DNA of 15,072 nucleotides. Source: an uncultured Clostridia bacterium. Lineage in GTDB: Bacteria > Bacillota > Clostridia > Oscillospirales > CAG-272. Location of the stretch: assembly GCA_945485605.1 (NCBI GenBank), contig CALYSG010000028.1:1-15072 (forward strand), in the 5' to 3' direction. The translations under genes were made by a program, and so were the position numbers. The notes under the pieces were generated by a model. It searched no databases. It was given only the letters and a program-made list of their open reading frames with translations, and was not told the origin of the DNA. The first letter of the stretch is position 1, and every line of letters starts with the position of its first letter. Shown here in pieces: positions 1 through 6,416 of this stretch.

Positions 1-37
1 TACTTCCGTAACCTGTAAGACAAGTTCTTGTAAGGGG

Positions 38-73
38 CGTGGGGGACCCTTCTTTCAAGAAGGTTCCCCCACG
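38..73. repeat. Long GC-rich hairpin, possible terminator
   Basis: Bases 38-54 pair with 57-73 at 16 of 17 positions; the only mismatch is 47/64. The arms contain a run of five G and a run of five C. On the plus strand it is followed by a moderately T-rich stretch (74-90), so it could end transcription of a gene lying left of the window. Read from the minus strand it sits just past the stop of the HAD gene but has no T tract. It could therefore be a two-way terminator between convergent genes or a dispersed hairpin element. A smaller palindrome, ACAAGTTCTTGT with a TT loop, lies at 20-31. Confidence 0.6.
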
Positions 74-96
74 TCTTTCGTTGCGTCTTTCGCCGT

Positions 97-783
97 TCAG
101 CTCAAAAATGTTTTCCAATCCGAGAAGTCCCTGACGATGCGGTCGACACCTCCCGCGGAGGCATAATAGTCTTTATCCTTTGTATCGCTTACCACCGCGA
201 TAACCCTCCCGATCCCCGCGCGACGCGCCGAGGTCACACCCGAGTGTGAATCCTCAAGCACGAGACAATCCGAAGGGGAGGCGCCTATAAGCTCCGCCGC
301 GCGCAGGTATATCTCCGGATCCGGCTTGCCGGGAAAGCTACCGTCGTCAAGTACGACCTTATCACGGTCAAACCACTTGCCGAGTTTAAAATAGTCAAAG
401 TAAAAATCCACATTATATCTGTCCGATCCCGTCGCTATCGTATGCGGTATGTTTTTTTCGGTCAGGTAATTCAGGAATTCTTCTACCCCATTTACAAAAT
501 GAAAATCCTCCGGTTTCAGCATACAGCGGCGGCGGTATTCCGCCTCTTTTTCGTATGCGAGCCGTTCGGTCTCTTCATCCGATATATCTCCGAAAAAGTC
601 GTGAAGTATATGGGTATTGTCTCTGCCGAGTATCCGTCGGTCAATGTCGCTCATATCAATCTCGCCGCCGCCGTGCTCGGGGATGAAGTCCCGCCAGACC
701 GCGCGGTGTATGTGTGAGTCGAAGACCATAGTGCCGTTGAAATCAAGTATTACCGCGTTTATTCCGTTTCCTGATTCTTTCAT
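97..783 (-). CDS. HAD-superfamily hydrolase, beta-phosphoglucomutase-like, DFNGT variant
   Basis: A 228-residue haloacid-dehalogenase-fold protein with a C1-type helical cap, of the group annotated as beta-phosphoglucomutase-like or sugar-phosphate phosphatase. Visible motifs are motif I DFNGT (nucleophile D14), motif II around T118 in ATGSD, motif III lysine K153 in GKPDPEIY, and motif IV E177-D178 in LVLEDSHSG. The second acidic residue of the usual DxD motif is Asn (N16). I recall DFNGT from a group of clostridial HAD proteins, so it is probably a real subfamily trait and not an error. I chose the ATG at 783 because it has a GGAG five bases upstream and lies downstream of the predicted transcription start. 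The ATG at 828 has no ribosome binding site and abuts the -10 box. Substrate is unknown. Divergence from the glucuronate operon hints at a sugar phosphate, but that is inference. Confidence 0.85.
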   Translation of the reverse strand: MKESGNGINAVILDFNGTMVFDSHIHRAVWRDFIPEHGGGEIDMSDIDRRILGRDNTHILHDFFGDISDEETERLAYEKEAEYRRRCMLKPEDFHFVNGVEEFLNYLTEKNIPHTIATGSDRYNVDFYFDYFKLGKWFDRDKVVLDDGSFPGKPDPEIYLRAAELIGASPSDCLVLEDSHSGVTSARRAGIGRVIAVVSDTKDKDYYASAGGVDRIVRDFSDWKTFLS

Positions 784-818
784 AGTTGCTCCGTGTTCAG
801 CGTTTCCGATTTTTTTAA

Positions 819-847
819 AGTATAGCATTTTTTTATCGGACCGTCAA
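819..847 (-). promoter_or_regulatory. Promoter of the HAD gene
   Basis: On the minus strand TTGACG (plus-strand bases 842-847) is followed after 17 bases by TATACT (819-824). A TG one base upstream of the -10 box makes an extended -10. Transcription would start near 812, about 29 bases before the ATG at 783, which supports that start codon. Confidence 0.75.
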
Positions 848-862
848 GGGGTGCGCGTTTGT

Positions 863-907
863 TTGCAATCCCGGTGTTGCAAAAGTTCGCGAATTTTCTT
901 GCAAAAG
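863..907. promoter_or_regulatory. Cluster of TTGCAA repeats, candidate operator
   Basis: The palindrome TTGCAA occurs at 863-868, 877-882 and 899-904. The last two are part of a direct repeat TTGCAAAAG (877-885 and 899-907) spaced 22 bases apart, close to two helical turns. Between them 882-897 is an imperfect 16-bp palindrome centred on TTCGCGAA, with one mismatched pair. The cluster lies between the -35 boxes of the divergent HAD and uxuA promoters, a typical place for a regulator shared by both. The protein that would bind is not identifiable; a LacI- or GntR-family uronate regulator is a guess. Confidence 0.4.
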
Positions 908-929
908 GCTTCGGCTTGCTTTACTCTTA

Positions 930-958
930 TTGACAAGATAAAAATGAAGGCTTATAAT
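930..958 (+). promoter_or_regulatory. Consensus sigma-A promoter of the uxuA operon
   Basis: TTGACA (930-935) and TATAAT (953-958) match the consensus exactly with a 17-base spacer. Transcription would start near 965, giving a leader of about 27 bases before uxuA. An inverted repeat ATAATTA-N6-TAATTAT (954-973) covers the -10 box and start point and could be a repressor site, although the region is AT-rich and chance is possible. Confidence 0.85.
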
Positions 959-991
959 TAATAAAATAATTATTATCGGGAGAAATTTTCC

Positions 992-2056
992 ATGAAAATG
1001 ACCTTCAGATGGTACGGCGAAAAGGACTGCATACCCCTTAATTACATAAAGCAGATCCAGGGTATGACCGGTGTCGTTACTGCCGTATACGACGAGCCGG
1101 TGGGTGCGGTCTGGAGCCTTGACAAGCTGCTTCATATGAAGAAGCTCTGCAACGATGCGGGGCTCGAGATGGAAGTTATCGAGTCTGTTCCGGTTCACGA
1201 GGATATAAAGCTCGGCAAGCCGTCACGCGATAAATATATCGAGGCTTACAGGCAGAATATAATCAATTGCGGCAAGGCCGGTGTGAAGTGCATCTGTTAC
1301 AACTTTATGCCGGTCTTCGACTGGTTCAGAACGAACCTTTACTATAAGCATTCAGACGGTTCGACCTCTCTCTCTTACAGCGAGGCTGACTTTTGCAAGC
1401 TCGACCGAAAGAATCTGCGTCTTCCCGGTTGGGACGAGAGCTACACGCCCGACGAGCTTAACGGGTTGCTGAAAGACTACGAGGGAATGACTCACGAGAA
1501 GCTGTTTGAGAATTTCGTTTACTTCTTAAACGGGATCATGCCCGCCTGCGATGCCGCGGGCGTCAATATGGCGGTACATCCGGATGATCCGCCGTGGGAT
1601 ATTTTCGGTCTGCCGAGGATCGTCGGCAGGGAGGAGGATTACGACAGGCTCTTTGCCGCCGTGCCGAATCCTCACAACGGGATAACCTTCTGTACCGGAA
1701 GCCTCGGCGCCGGACGCTTCAACGACCTTCCCGCTATGGCGGCGAAGTACGCGAAGAGGATATATTTTGCACATCTGAGGCAGCTTAAATACACTTCGGG
1801 TACGGACTTCTATGAGAACGGTCATCAGACGGCGGAAGGCAATGTTGATATTTATTCTATAGTCAGAGCGCTTGAAGAGAACGGATTTGAGGGATACCTC
1901 CGACCCGACCACGGACGCAATGTTTGGGGTGAGGACGCGAAGCCCGGATACGGGCTTTTTGACCGCGCAATGGGGGCTTGCTACCTTCAGGGGATCTTTG
2001 AGGCGGTCGACAAGGATATTGAGAAGGAGAATAAAAATGATACCTTTCAGAGTTGA
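992..2056 (+). CDS. uxuA: Mannonate dehydratase
   Basis: A 354-residue protein that removes water from D-mannonate to give 2-keto-3-deoxygluconate in the cytoplasm. The family is recognised from the N-terminal MKMTFRWYG block followed by the VTAVYDEPVGAVW segment, the CYNFMPVFDWFRT motif in the middle and MAVHPDDPP in the C-terminal half, all typical of the TIM-barrel UxuA family. Length fits Gram-positive UxuA. The ATG at 992 is preceded by GGGAG at 978-982 with a nine-base gap; a second ATG at 998 is possible but worse placed. It is the first gene of the glucuronate operon, directly downstream of a perfect consensus promoter. Its last 20 bases overlap the start of uxuB, which suggests translational coupling. 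Confidence 0.95.
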   Translation: MKMTFRWYGEKDCIPLNYIKQIQGMTGVVTAVYDEPVGAVWSLDKLLHMKKLCNDAGLEMEVIESVPVHEDIKLGKPSRDKYIEAYRQNIINCGKAGVKCICYNFMPVFDWFRTNLYYKHSDGSTSLSYSEADFCKLDRKNLRLPGWDESYTPDELNGLLKDYEGMTHEKLFENFVYFLNGIMPACDAAGVNMAVHPDDPPWDIFGLPRIVGREEDYDRLFAAVPNPHNGITFCTGSLGAGRFNDLPAMAAKYAKRIYFAHLRQLKYTSGTDFYENGHQTAEGNVDIYSIVRALEENGFEGYLRPDHGRNVWGEDAKPGYGLFDRAMGACYLQGIFEAVDKDIEKENKNDTFQS

Positions 2057-2864
2057 TCTTAAGGATAAAACGGCAGTCGTCACGGGAGCCGGCGGAGTTA
2101 TATGCTCGGAGATGGCGAGAGCGCTTGCCGAGTGCGGTGCGAAGGTCGCACTGCTTGATATAAACTATGAAGCCGCCGAAAAGGTCGCATCGGAAATCGG
2201 CGAAAATGCTCTTGCGGTGAAGTGCAACTGCCTTGATAAGGAGAGCATAGTTGACGCGGCAAAAAAAGTCCACGCAACATTTGGGCAGGTAAACTTCCTC
2301 ATCAACGGTGCAGGAGGCAACAATCCCCGTGCGACGACCGACAATGAGACGATGACCCCCGATACCGAGGGCATCAAGGACTTCTTTGCGCTTGAAGAGA
2401 GTGGGTTGAAGTTCGTTTTTGACCTGAATATAACCTCCGCGTTCCTTGTGACACAGGTGTTTGCCGAAGATATGGTGAAGACGGGCGGGAACATTATAAA
2501 CATTTCGTCGATGAACGCCTACCGTCCGCTGACAAAGATCCCTGCGTACAGTGCCGCGAAGGCGGGAATATCAAATCTTACACAGTGGCTGGCGGTTCAC
2601 TTTGCACCTTGCGGTATACGCTGCAACGCGATAGCTCCCGGATTCTTTGTTACGAATCAGAACCGCGGACTGCTGTTCAATGCCGACGGAACGCCGACCG
2701 CGAGGACCGGGAAGATCCTTGCCGCGACACCTATGAAGAAGTTCGGCGAGATATCCGACCTTATCGGCTGCCTTCTCTGGCTTGCCGACGATGCCTCGAG
2801 CGGATTCGTCACCGGTACGGTCATTCCGGTTGACGGCGGCTTCTCTGCGTATTCGGGGGTCTGA
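2037..2864 (+). CDS. uxuB: D-mannonate oxidoreductase (fructuronate reductase), SDR type
   Basis: A 275-residue short-chain dehydrogenase/reductase, matching the Gram-positive UxuB (YjmF) type and not the long-chain E. coli enzyme. It reduces D-fructuronate to D-mannonate with NAD(P)H. The nucleotide-binding motif TGAGGVI lies at residues 16-22. The catalytic residues are Ser in INISSMN (157/158), Tyr171 and Lys175 in YSAAK. The insert before the catalytic region (DTEGIKDFFALEE) and the C-terminal VTGTVIPVDGGFSAYSGV are typical of this subfamily. The frame is open further upstream inside uxuA, but the ATG at 2037 has AAGGAG at 2024-2029 with a seven-base gap and gives the normal N-terminus, so longer starts are rejected. 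Substrate is inferred from subfamily and operon; a related sugar-acid oxidoreductase cannot be excluded. Confidence 0.92.
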   Translation: MIPFRVDLKDKTAVVTGAGGVICSEMARALAECGAKVALLDINYEAAEKVASEIGENALAVKCNCLDKESIVDAAKKVHATFGQVNFLINGAGGNNPRATTDNETMTPDTEGIKDFFALEESGLKFVFDLNITSAFLVTQVFAEDMVKTGGNIINISSMNAYRPLTKIPAYSAAKAGISNLTQWLAVHFAPCGIRCNAIAPGFFVTNQNRGLLFNADGTPTARTGKILAATPMKKFGEISDLIGCLLWLADDASSGFVTGTVIPVDGGFSAYSGV

Positions 2865-2867
2865 CCG

Positions 2868-4067
2868 ATGGAAGACTTTTTCAGCGACGGACTTCTTCTG
2901 TCGGGGCAGACCGCGCGAAAAATTTACGACGGGATCAAGGATCTGCCGATAATCGACTATCACTGTCATCTTGATGAGCGTGCGATAGCCGAGGACAGAC
3001 ATTTTTCGGGGCTTGGTGAGCTCTGGCTCGCCGGAGATCACTACAAGTGGCGTGCGATGAGACTTTGCGGCGTTGACGAGGACTATATCACGGGCGGCAG
3101 AAGCTACCGTGAAAAATTTCTGAAATATGCAGAAATTATGCCGAAGCTCATCGGAAACCCTCTTTATTATTGGACTCATATGGAGCTTAAGAGTCTTTTC
3201 GGGATCAATGCTCCGCTAAATGCAAAGAGTGCTGAGGAGATCCTTGACACAGCGGACAAAAAGCTTGCCGATATGTCTGTAGGATCGCTTCTTGAAAAAT
3301 TCAAGGTCGAGTATATCGCTACGACAGACGATCCGATGAAGGAGCTTAAATATCACGGTGTTATCGGCGGAGTGAAGGTCTGCCCGACCTTTCGCCCCGA
3401 CAGATGCTTCAAGGAAGGTGTAAGTCACGATGTTCTTGAAAAGCGCCTTGCATATTTCATTTCAAAGGGATGCCGTATTGCCGACCACGGCTTTGATCTT
3501 GTTGATGCCGGGAATGAGGATCTAAGATGGCTGATAGAGCAGTGCTATAAGAACGGAATCGTGCTTCAGCTCCATTTCGGGACCTTCAGGAATATAAACT
3601 CGGGAGCCTTTTCGTCGGTCGGTGCCGATGCGGGCTTTGATGTTTTCCGTGCCTCCGTCGATACCGATGCACTGGCGAAAATACTTGACGAAGAGCTTCA
3701 GAGGCTCGGCGGACTTCCTCAGATCGTGCTTTATCCGTTGAACGACAACAGCCTCCGTGCGCTTGCCGCGATAAGCGGAGCCTTCCCGAATGTACTTATC
3801 GGAGCGGCATGGTGGTTCAACGACACGGTATGCGGGATAAGGCGCCAGATGGAGACGGTGTCCGAATACGCAGCTTTCGGAACTCAGCTCGGTATGCTCA
3901 CGGACAGCAGATCGTTCTCGTCTTATGTGAGGTTCGATTTCTACCGACGTCTGCTTGCCGATTTTATCGCCGAAAAGGTCGACGCGGGAGAGTACGATGA
4001 AAACAGCGCCGCTTCTCTCGCAGCCGATGTGGCATATAACAATGTGAGGAGACTTATTTATGGATAA
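2868..4067 (+). CDS. uxaC: Glucuronate isomerase, unusually short form
   Basis: A 399-residue member of the uronate isomerase family (amidohydrolase fold), converting D-glucuronate to D-fructuronate; family members often also take galacturonate. Landmarks are DYHCHL (metal ligands H32, H34), LWLAGDHYKWRAMR, GNPLYYWTHMELK, TTDDP (152-156), LHFGTFRN (H236), WWFND and TDSRSF (345-350, D346). The usual length is about 465-470 residues. Both ends align well, so the loss is internal, mainly around residues 170-235. There the usual long helical insertions before the LEKRLAYF segment and between SDHG-like and LQLH-like motifs are nearly absent. All catalytic landmarks remain, so it is probably functional and not degraded. 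It starts three bases after uxuB ends and overlaps eda by eight bases. Confidence 0.93.
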   Translation: MEDFFSDGLLLSGQTARKIYDGIKDLPIIDYHCHLDERAIAEDRHFSGLGELWLAGDHYKWRAMRLCGVDEDYITGGRSYREKFLKYAEIMPKLIGNPLYYWTHMELKSLFGINAPLNAKSAEEILDTADKKLADMSVGSLLEKFKVEYIATTDDPMKELKYHGVIGGVKVCPTFRPDRCFKEGVSHDVLEKRLAYFISKGCRIADHGFDLVDAGNEDLRWLIEQCYKNGIVLQLHFGTFRNINSGAFSSVGADAGFDVFRASVDTDALAKILDEELQRLGGLPQIVLYPLNDNSLRALAAISGAFPNVLIGAAWWFNDTVCGIRRQMETVSEYAAFGTQLGMLTDSRSFSSYVRFDFYRRLLADFIAEKVDAGEYDENSAASLAADVAYNNVRRLIYG

Positions 4068-4650
4068 AGTTATACCCGTTGTCGTTATTGACGATCTGAA
4101 GAATACGGAAAATATCCTCGGCAGTATCCGGGATGGTGGGATAAACTGTGCCGAGATAACCTTTCGTACCCCTTGTGCCGCGGAAGCGATAAGGCTCGGA
4201 CGTGAGCTCTATCCCGATATGAACATTGGAGCCGGGACGGTGATAAACGCCGCCCAGTGCCGTGCGGCACTTGACGCGGGGGCAAAATTCATAGTTGCAC
4301 CGGGATTTTCCGATGAGGTCGCCGCTATCTGCCGTTGGGAAAATGCCACCTACTATCCCGGATGCGTAACGCCGACAGAGATCATGCATGCGATAGACGA
4401 GGGATTTGAAGTCGTCAAATTCTTCCCGGCGGGAATTTACGGAGGGCTTGAGGCGATAAAGGCACTTTCTGCACCGTTCCCGCAGTTGAAGTTCATTCCG
4501 ACGGGAGGAGTCAGCTTTTCAAACCTTTCCGACTTTCTATCGTGTGACAGCGTTCTCGCCGTAGGTGGGAGCTTCATGATGAAGGGTGATATTACCGCAA
4601 ACTGCAAGGAGATAGTTAAGATATGCGAGTCGTTACGTTCGGAGAAATAA
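4060..4650 (+). CDS. eda: KDPG aldolase (2-keto-3-deoxy-6-phosphogluconate aldolase)
   Basis: A 196-residue class I aldolase that cleaves KDPG to pyruvate and glyceraldehyde-3-phosphate. The Schiff-base lysine is K120 in VVKFFPA. Other family motifs are EITFRT with E32 and R36, GAGTV (58-61), PGCVTPTE (100-107) and the phosphate-binding PTGGV and AVGGSFM segments. The start is fixed: an in-frame TGA lies at 4045-4047, and the ATG at 4060 has GAGGAG at 4046-4051. The protein therefore begins directly at the first barrel strand (VIPVVVI) and lacks the N-terminal helix of about 15 residues seen in E. coli Eda. It overlaps uxaC by eight bases and kdgK by 28 bases, so expression is likely coupled. 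Some paralogues act on 6-phospho-galactonate, but the pathway context favours KDPG. Confidence 0.93.
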   Translation: MDKVIPVVVIDDLKNTENILGSIRDGGINCAEITFRTPCAAEAIRLGRELYPDMNIGAGTVINAAQCRAALDAGAKFIVAPGFSDEVAAICRWENATYYPGCVTPTEIMHAIDEGFEVVKFFPAGIYGGLEAIKALSAPFPQLKFIPTGGVSFSNLSDFLSCDSVLAVGGSFMMKGDITANCKEIVKICESLRSEK

Positions 4651-5591
4651 TGCTGAGGCTTGCGCCAAACGGAAATCTGCGTTTTTTGCAGAGCGAGAGC
4701 TTCGAGGCACTGTTCGGAGGTGCCGAGGCAAACGTCGCCGTGGGACTTGCGAATTTCGGGATAGACTCGGCTTTTGTCACAAAATTGCCGAAGCACGAAA
4801 TAGGTCAAGCGGCGGTAAACTCTTTGCGCCGTTATGGGGTAGATACCTGTTATATCGCGAGGGGCGGCGACCGTGTGGGCATTTATTATTGCGAAAAGGG
4901 CGCAGGTCCACGCCCGGGAAAGGTCATCTATGACCGTGCGGGTTCTGCGGTGTCGCTTTCGGAGGCTTCGGATTACGATTTTACCGCGGCGCTCAAAGGA
5001 GCCGACTGGTTTCATATTACCGGCATAACGGCGGGAGTTGTGAAGACCGACGTTATCCTTTCCGCCCTCGAAGCCGCGAAGGCGGCGGGTGCGACCGTTT
5101 CGATCGACTATAACTACCGTTCTAAGCTCTGGACGCGCGATGAAATGAAGACAGTTATGCGGCAGATCGTTCCTTACGCCGATGTGTTTATAGGCGGCGA
5201 GACCGATGCCTGCGATCTCCTCGGCGAGAAGCCGGATGATCCGATGAGGACTCTTTACGAAAAATACGGTTTCCGCGCTGTTGCCTCGACCTTCCGCGAG
5301 AGCATATCCGCGAGCGACAATATAATCGGTGCAAGGCTCATAACCGACGGAAAAGAATATTTTTCGAAAAAATATCCCGTGCGCATAGTTGACCGCGTCG
5401 GCGGCGGAGATGCTTTCGATGCCGGGTTGATATATGCGATGCTGAACGGATACGAGCCGCAGTACGCCGTCGAATTTGCCGTCGCATCAAGTTGCCTGAA
5501 GCACACTGTCGAGGGGGACTTCGGCATTGCGGAGGTCTCGGAGGCAGCTGCACTTGCCGACGGAAATGCAGACGGGAGCGTTTTAAGGTAA
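4623..5591 (+). CDS. kdgK: 2-keto-3-deoxygluconate kinase, PfkB family
   Basis: A 322-residue ribokinase-like (PfkB) sugar kinase. It is predicted to phosphorylate KDG made by UxuA to KDPG, the substrate of Eda. Motifs are the N-terminal VTFGEIMLRLAP strand, FGGAEANVAVGLANFG (31-46), and the anion-hole/catalytic motif GGGDAF (260-265) with D263 as the likely base. The FLQSESFEALFGG start is typical of KDG kinases and not of ribokinases or fructokinases. The ATG at 4623 lies 28 bases inside eda, with AAGGAG at 4606-4611. It is the last gene of the uronate operon; an 18-bp hairpin lies about 50 bases past its stop. Function follows from both sequence and operon context, since this is the only kinase needed in the pathway. 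Confidence 0.9.
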   Translation: MRVVTFGEIMLRLAPNGNLRFLQSESFEALFGGAEANVAVGLANFGIDSAFVTKLPKHEIGQAAVNSLRRYGVDTCYIARGGDRVGIYYCEKGAGPRPGKVIYDRAGSAVSLSEASDYDFTAALKGADWFHITGITAGVVKTDVILSALEAAKAAGATVSIDYNYRSKLWTRDEMKTVMRQIVPYADVFIGGETDACDLLGEKPDDPMRTLYEKYGFRAVASTFRESISASDNIIGARLITDGKEYFSKKYPVRIVDRVGGGDAFDAGLIYAMLNGYEPQYAVEFAVASSCLKHTVEGDFGIAEVSEAAALADGNADGSVLR

Positions 5592-5616
5592 GACCTTGTT
5601 CCGGACGGTCACGGTG

Positions 5617-5645
5617 TTGACAATAAAAACTGCCGGTAGTATAAT
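5617..5645 (+). promoter_or_regulatory. Consensus promoter of the ABC-2 exporter operon
   Basis: TTGACA (5617-5622) and TATAAT (5640-5645) match the consensus exactly with a 17-base spacer. The -10 box is the outer part of the left arm of the hairpin at 5640-5680. Transcription would begin near 5652, inside that arm, so the new transcript would lack most of the left arm. Confidence 0.8.
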
Positions 5646-5680
5646 AAAGCAGCCGTTCTTTAAACGGCTGCTTTATTATA
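5640..5680 (+). terminator. Perfect 18-bp hairpin, terminator after kdgK
   Basis: Bases 5640-5657 pair perfectly with 5663-5680 around a CTTTA loop. The GC-rich core (GCAGCCG) is flanked by AT-rich ends. The descending arm contains CTTTATTATA, so the hairpin could end transcription in either direction, although there is no pure T tract after the stem. It separates the uronate operon from the ABC exporter. Its left arm doubles as the -10 box of the exporter promoter. Confidence 0.75.
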
Positions 5681-5708
5681 AATACAATGTTTGGAGAGGA
5701 GAATGACG

Positions 5709-6416
5709 ATGCTTTATATCGATCATCTTACAAAGATCTATGGTGATAAGAAGGCGGTTGACGACCTGACGCTTCACATATCCCGGGGCGAGATATGCGG
5801 TTTTATCGGTCACAACGGTGCGGGCAAGACCACTACACTTAAGGCTACGGTCGGAATACTTGACTTTGATGCCGGCGATATAAAGGTCGGCGGGATTTCC
5901 GTGAAGGACGATCCTGTCGCCGCAAAGCGTATGATAGCCTACATTCCCGACAACCCCGACATATACGAATTTATGACGGGAGCGCAGTATCTCACATTTA
6001 TTTCGGACATTTTCGGGATCAGGGAGGAAGACCGAAAGGCAAGGACCGAGAAGTATTCCTCGCTTTTCGAGCTCACATCGGTCCTCGGTCAGCCGATATC
6101 GTCATATTCTCACGGTATGAGACAGAAGCTCGCAATTATTTCGGCTTGGATACATGAACCGAAGCTGATTTTGCTTGATGAGCCCTTCGTCGGACTCGAT
6201 CCCAAGGCTTCGCATATCCTGAAGGAAATGATGCGCGAGCATTGCGACGCGGGTGGGGCGATATTTTTCTCGACTCACGTGCTTGAGGTCGCCGAAAAGC
6301 TCTGCGACAGAATAGCAATCATCAAGGGAGGAAAGCTGATCCGCACCGGCACTACCGAAGAAATAATCGGGGACGAAAGCCTTGAAGCCGTCTTCCTTGA
6401 ATTGGAGGGTGAATAA
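5709..6416 (+). CDS. ABC transporter ATP-binding protein (ABC-2 type exporter)
   Basis: A 235-residue nucleotide-binding subunit of an ABC exporter at the inner face of the membrane. Walker A GHNGAGKT is at 34-41, the signature YSHGMRQK at 133-140, Walker B ILLDEP with D157 and E158, and the H-loop histidine is H190 in STHVLE. The usual Q-loop region reads YIPDNPDIYEFMTG, with Asp where Gln is normal, a form I recall from this exporter subgroup. The ATG at 5709 is preferred because AGGAG at 5697-5701 is seven bases upstream; an ATG at 5703 and a TTG at 5691 are too close to or upstream of that site. Its stop codon shares one base with the start of the permease gene (TAATG). Cargo is unknown. 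Confidence 0.9.
   Translation: MLYIDHLTKIYGDKKAVDDLTLHISRGEICGFIGHNGAGKTTTLKATVGILDFDAGDIKVGGISVKDDPVAAKRMIAYIPDNPDIYEFMTGAQYLTFISDIFGIREEDRKARTEKYSSLFELTSVLGQPISSYSHGMRQKLAIISAWIHEPKLILLDEPFVGLDPKASHILKEMMREHCDAGGAIFFSTHVLEVAEKLCDRIAIIKGGKLIRTGTTEEIIGDESLEAVFLELEGE

Noticed and set aside
784..828. Upstream ATG (828) for the HAD gene
   Set aside because: It has no ribosome binding site and lies between the -35 and -10 boxes, upstream of the predicted transcription start, so it would not be in the mRNA.
833..1198. Minus-strand open frame over the divergent intergenic region and the start of uxuA
   Set aside because: It overlaps both promoters and the conserved uxuA N-terminus, and its product matches nothing I know.
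1872..2036. N-terminal extension of uxuB inside uxuA
   Set aside because: The frame is open, but the extension has no SDR similarity. The ATG at 2037 has AAGGAG at the right distance and gives the normal N-terminus.
1526..2083. Minus-strand open frame opposite the end of uxuA
   Set aside because: It lies wholly over uxuA and the start of uxuB, shows no domain, and is explained by GC-biased codon use.
2868..4067. uxaC as a frameshifted pseudogene because of its short length
   Set aside because: One uninterrupted frame contains both ends and all active-site motifs in order, so the shortness comes from in-frame internal loss.
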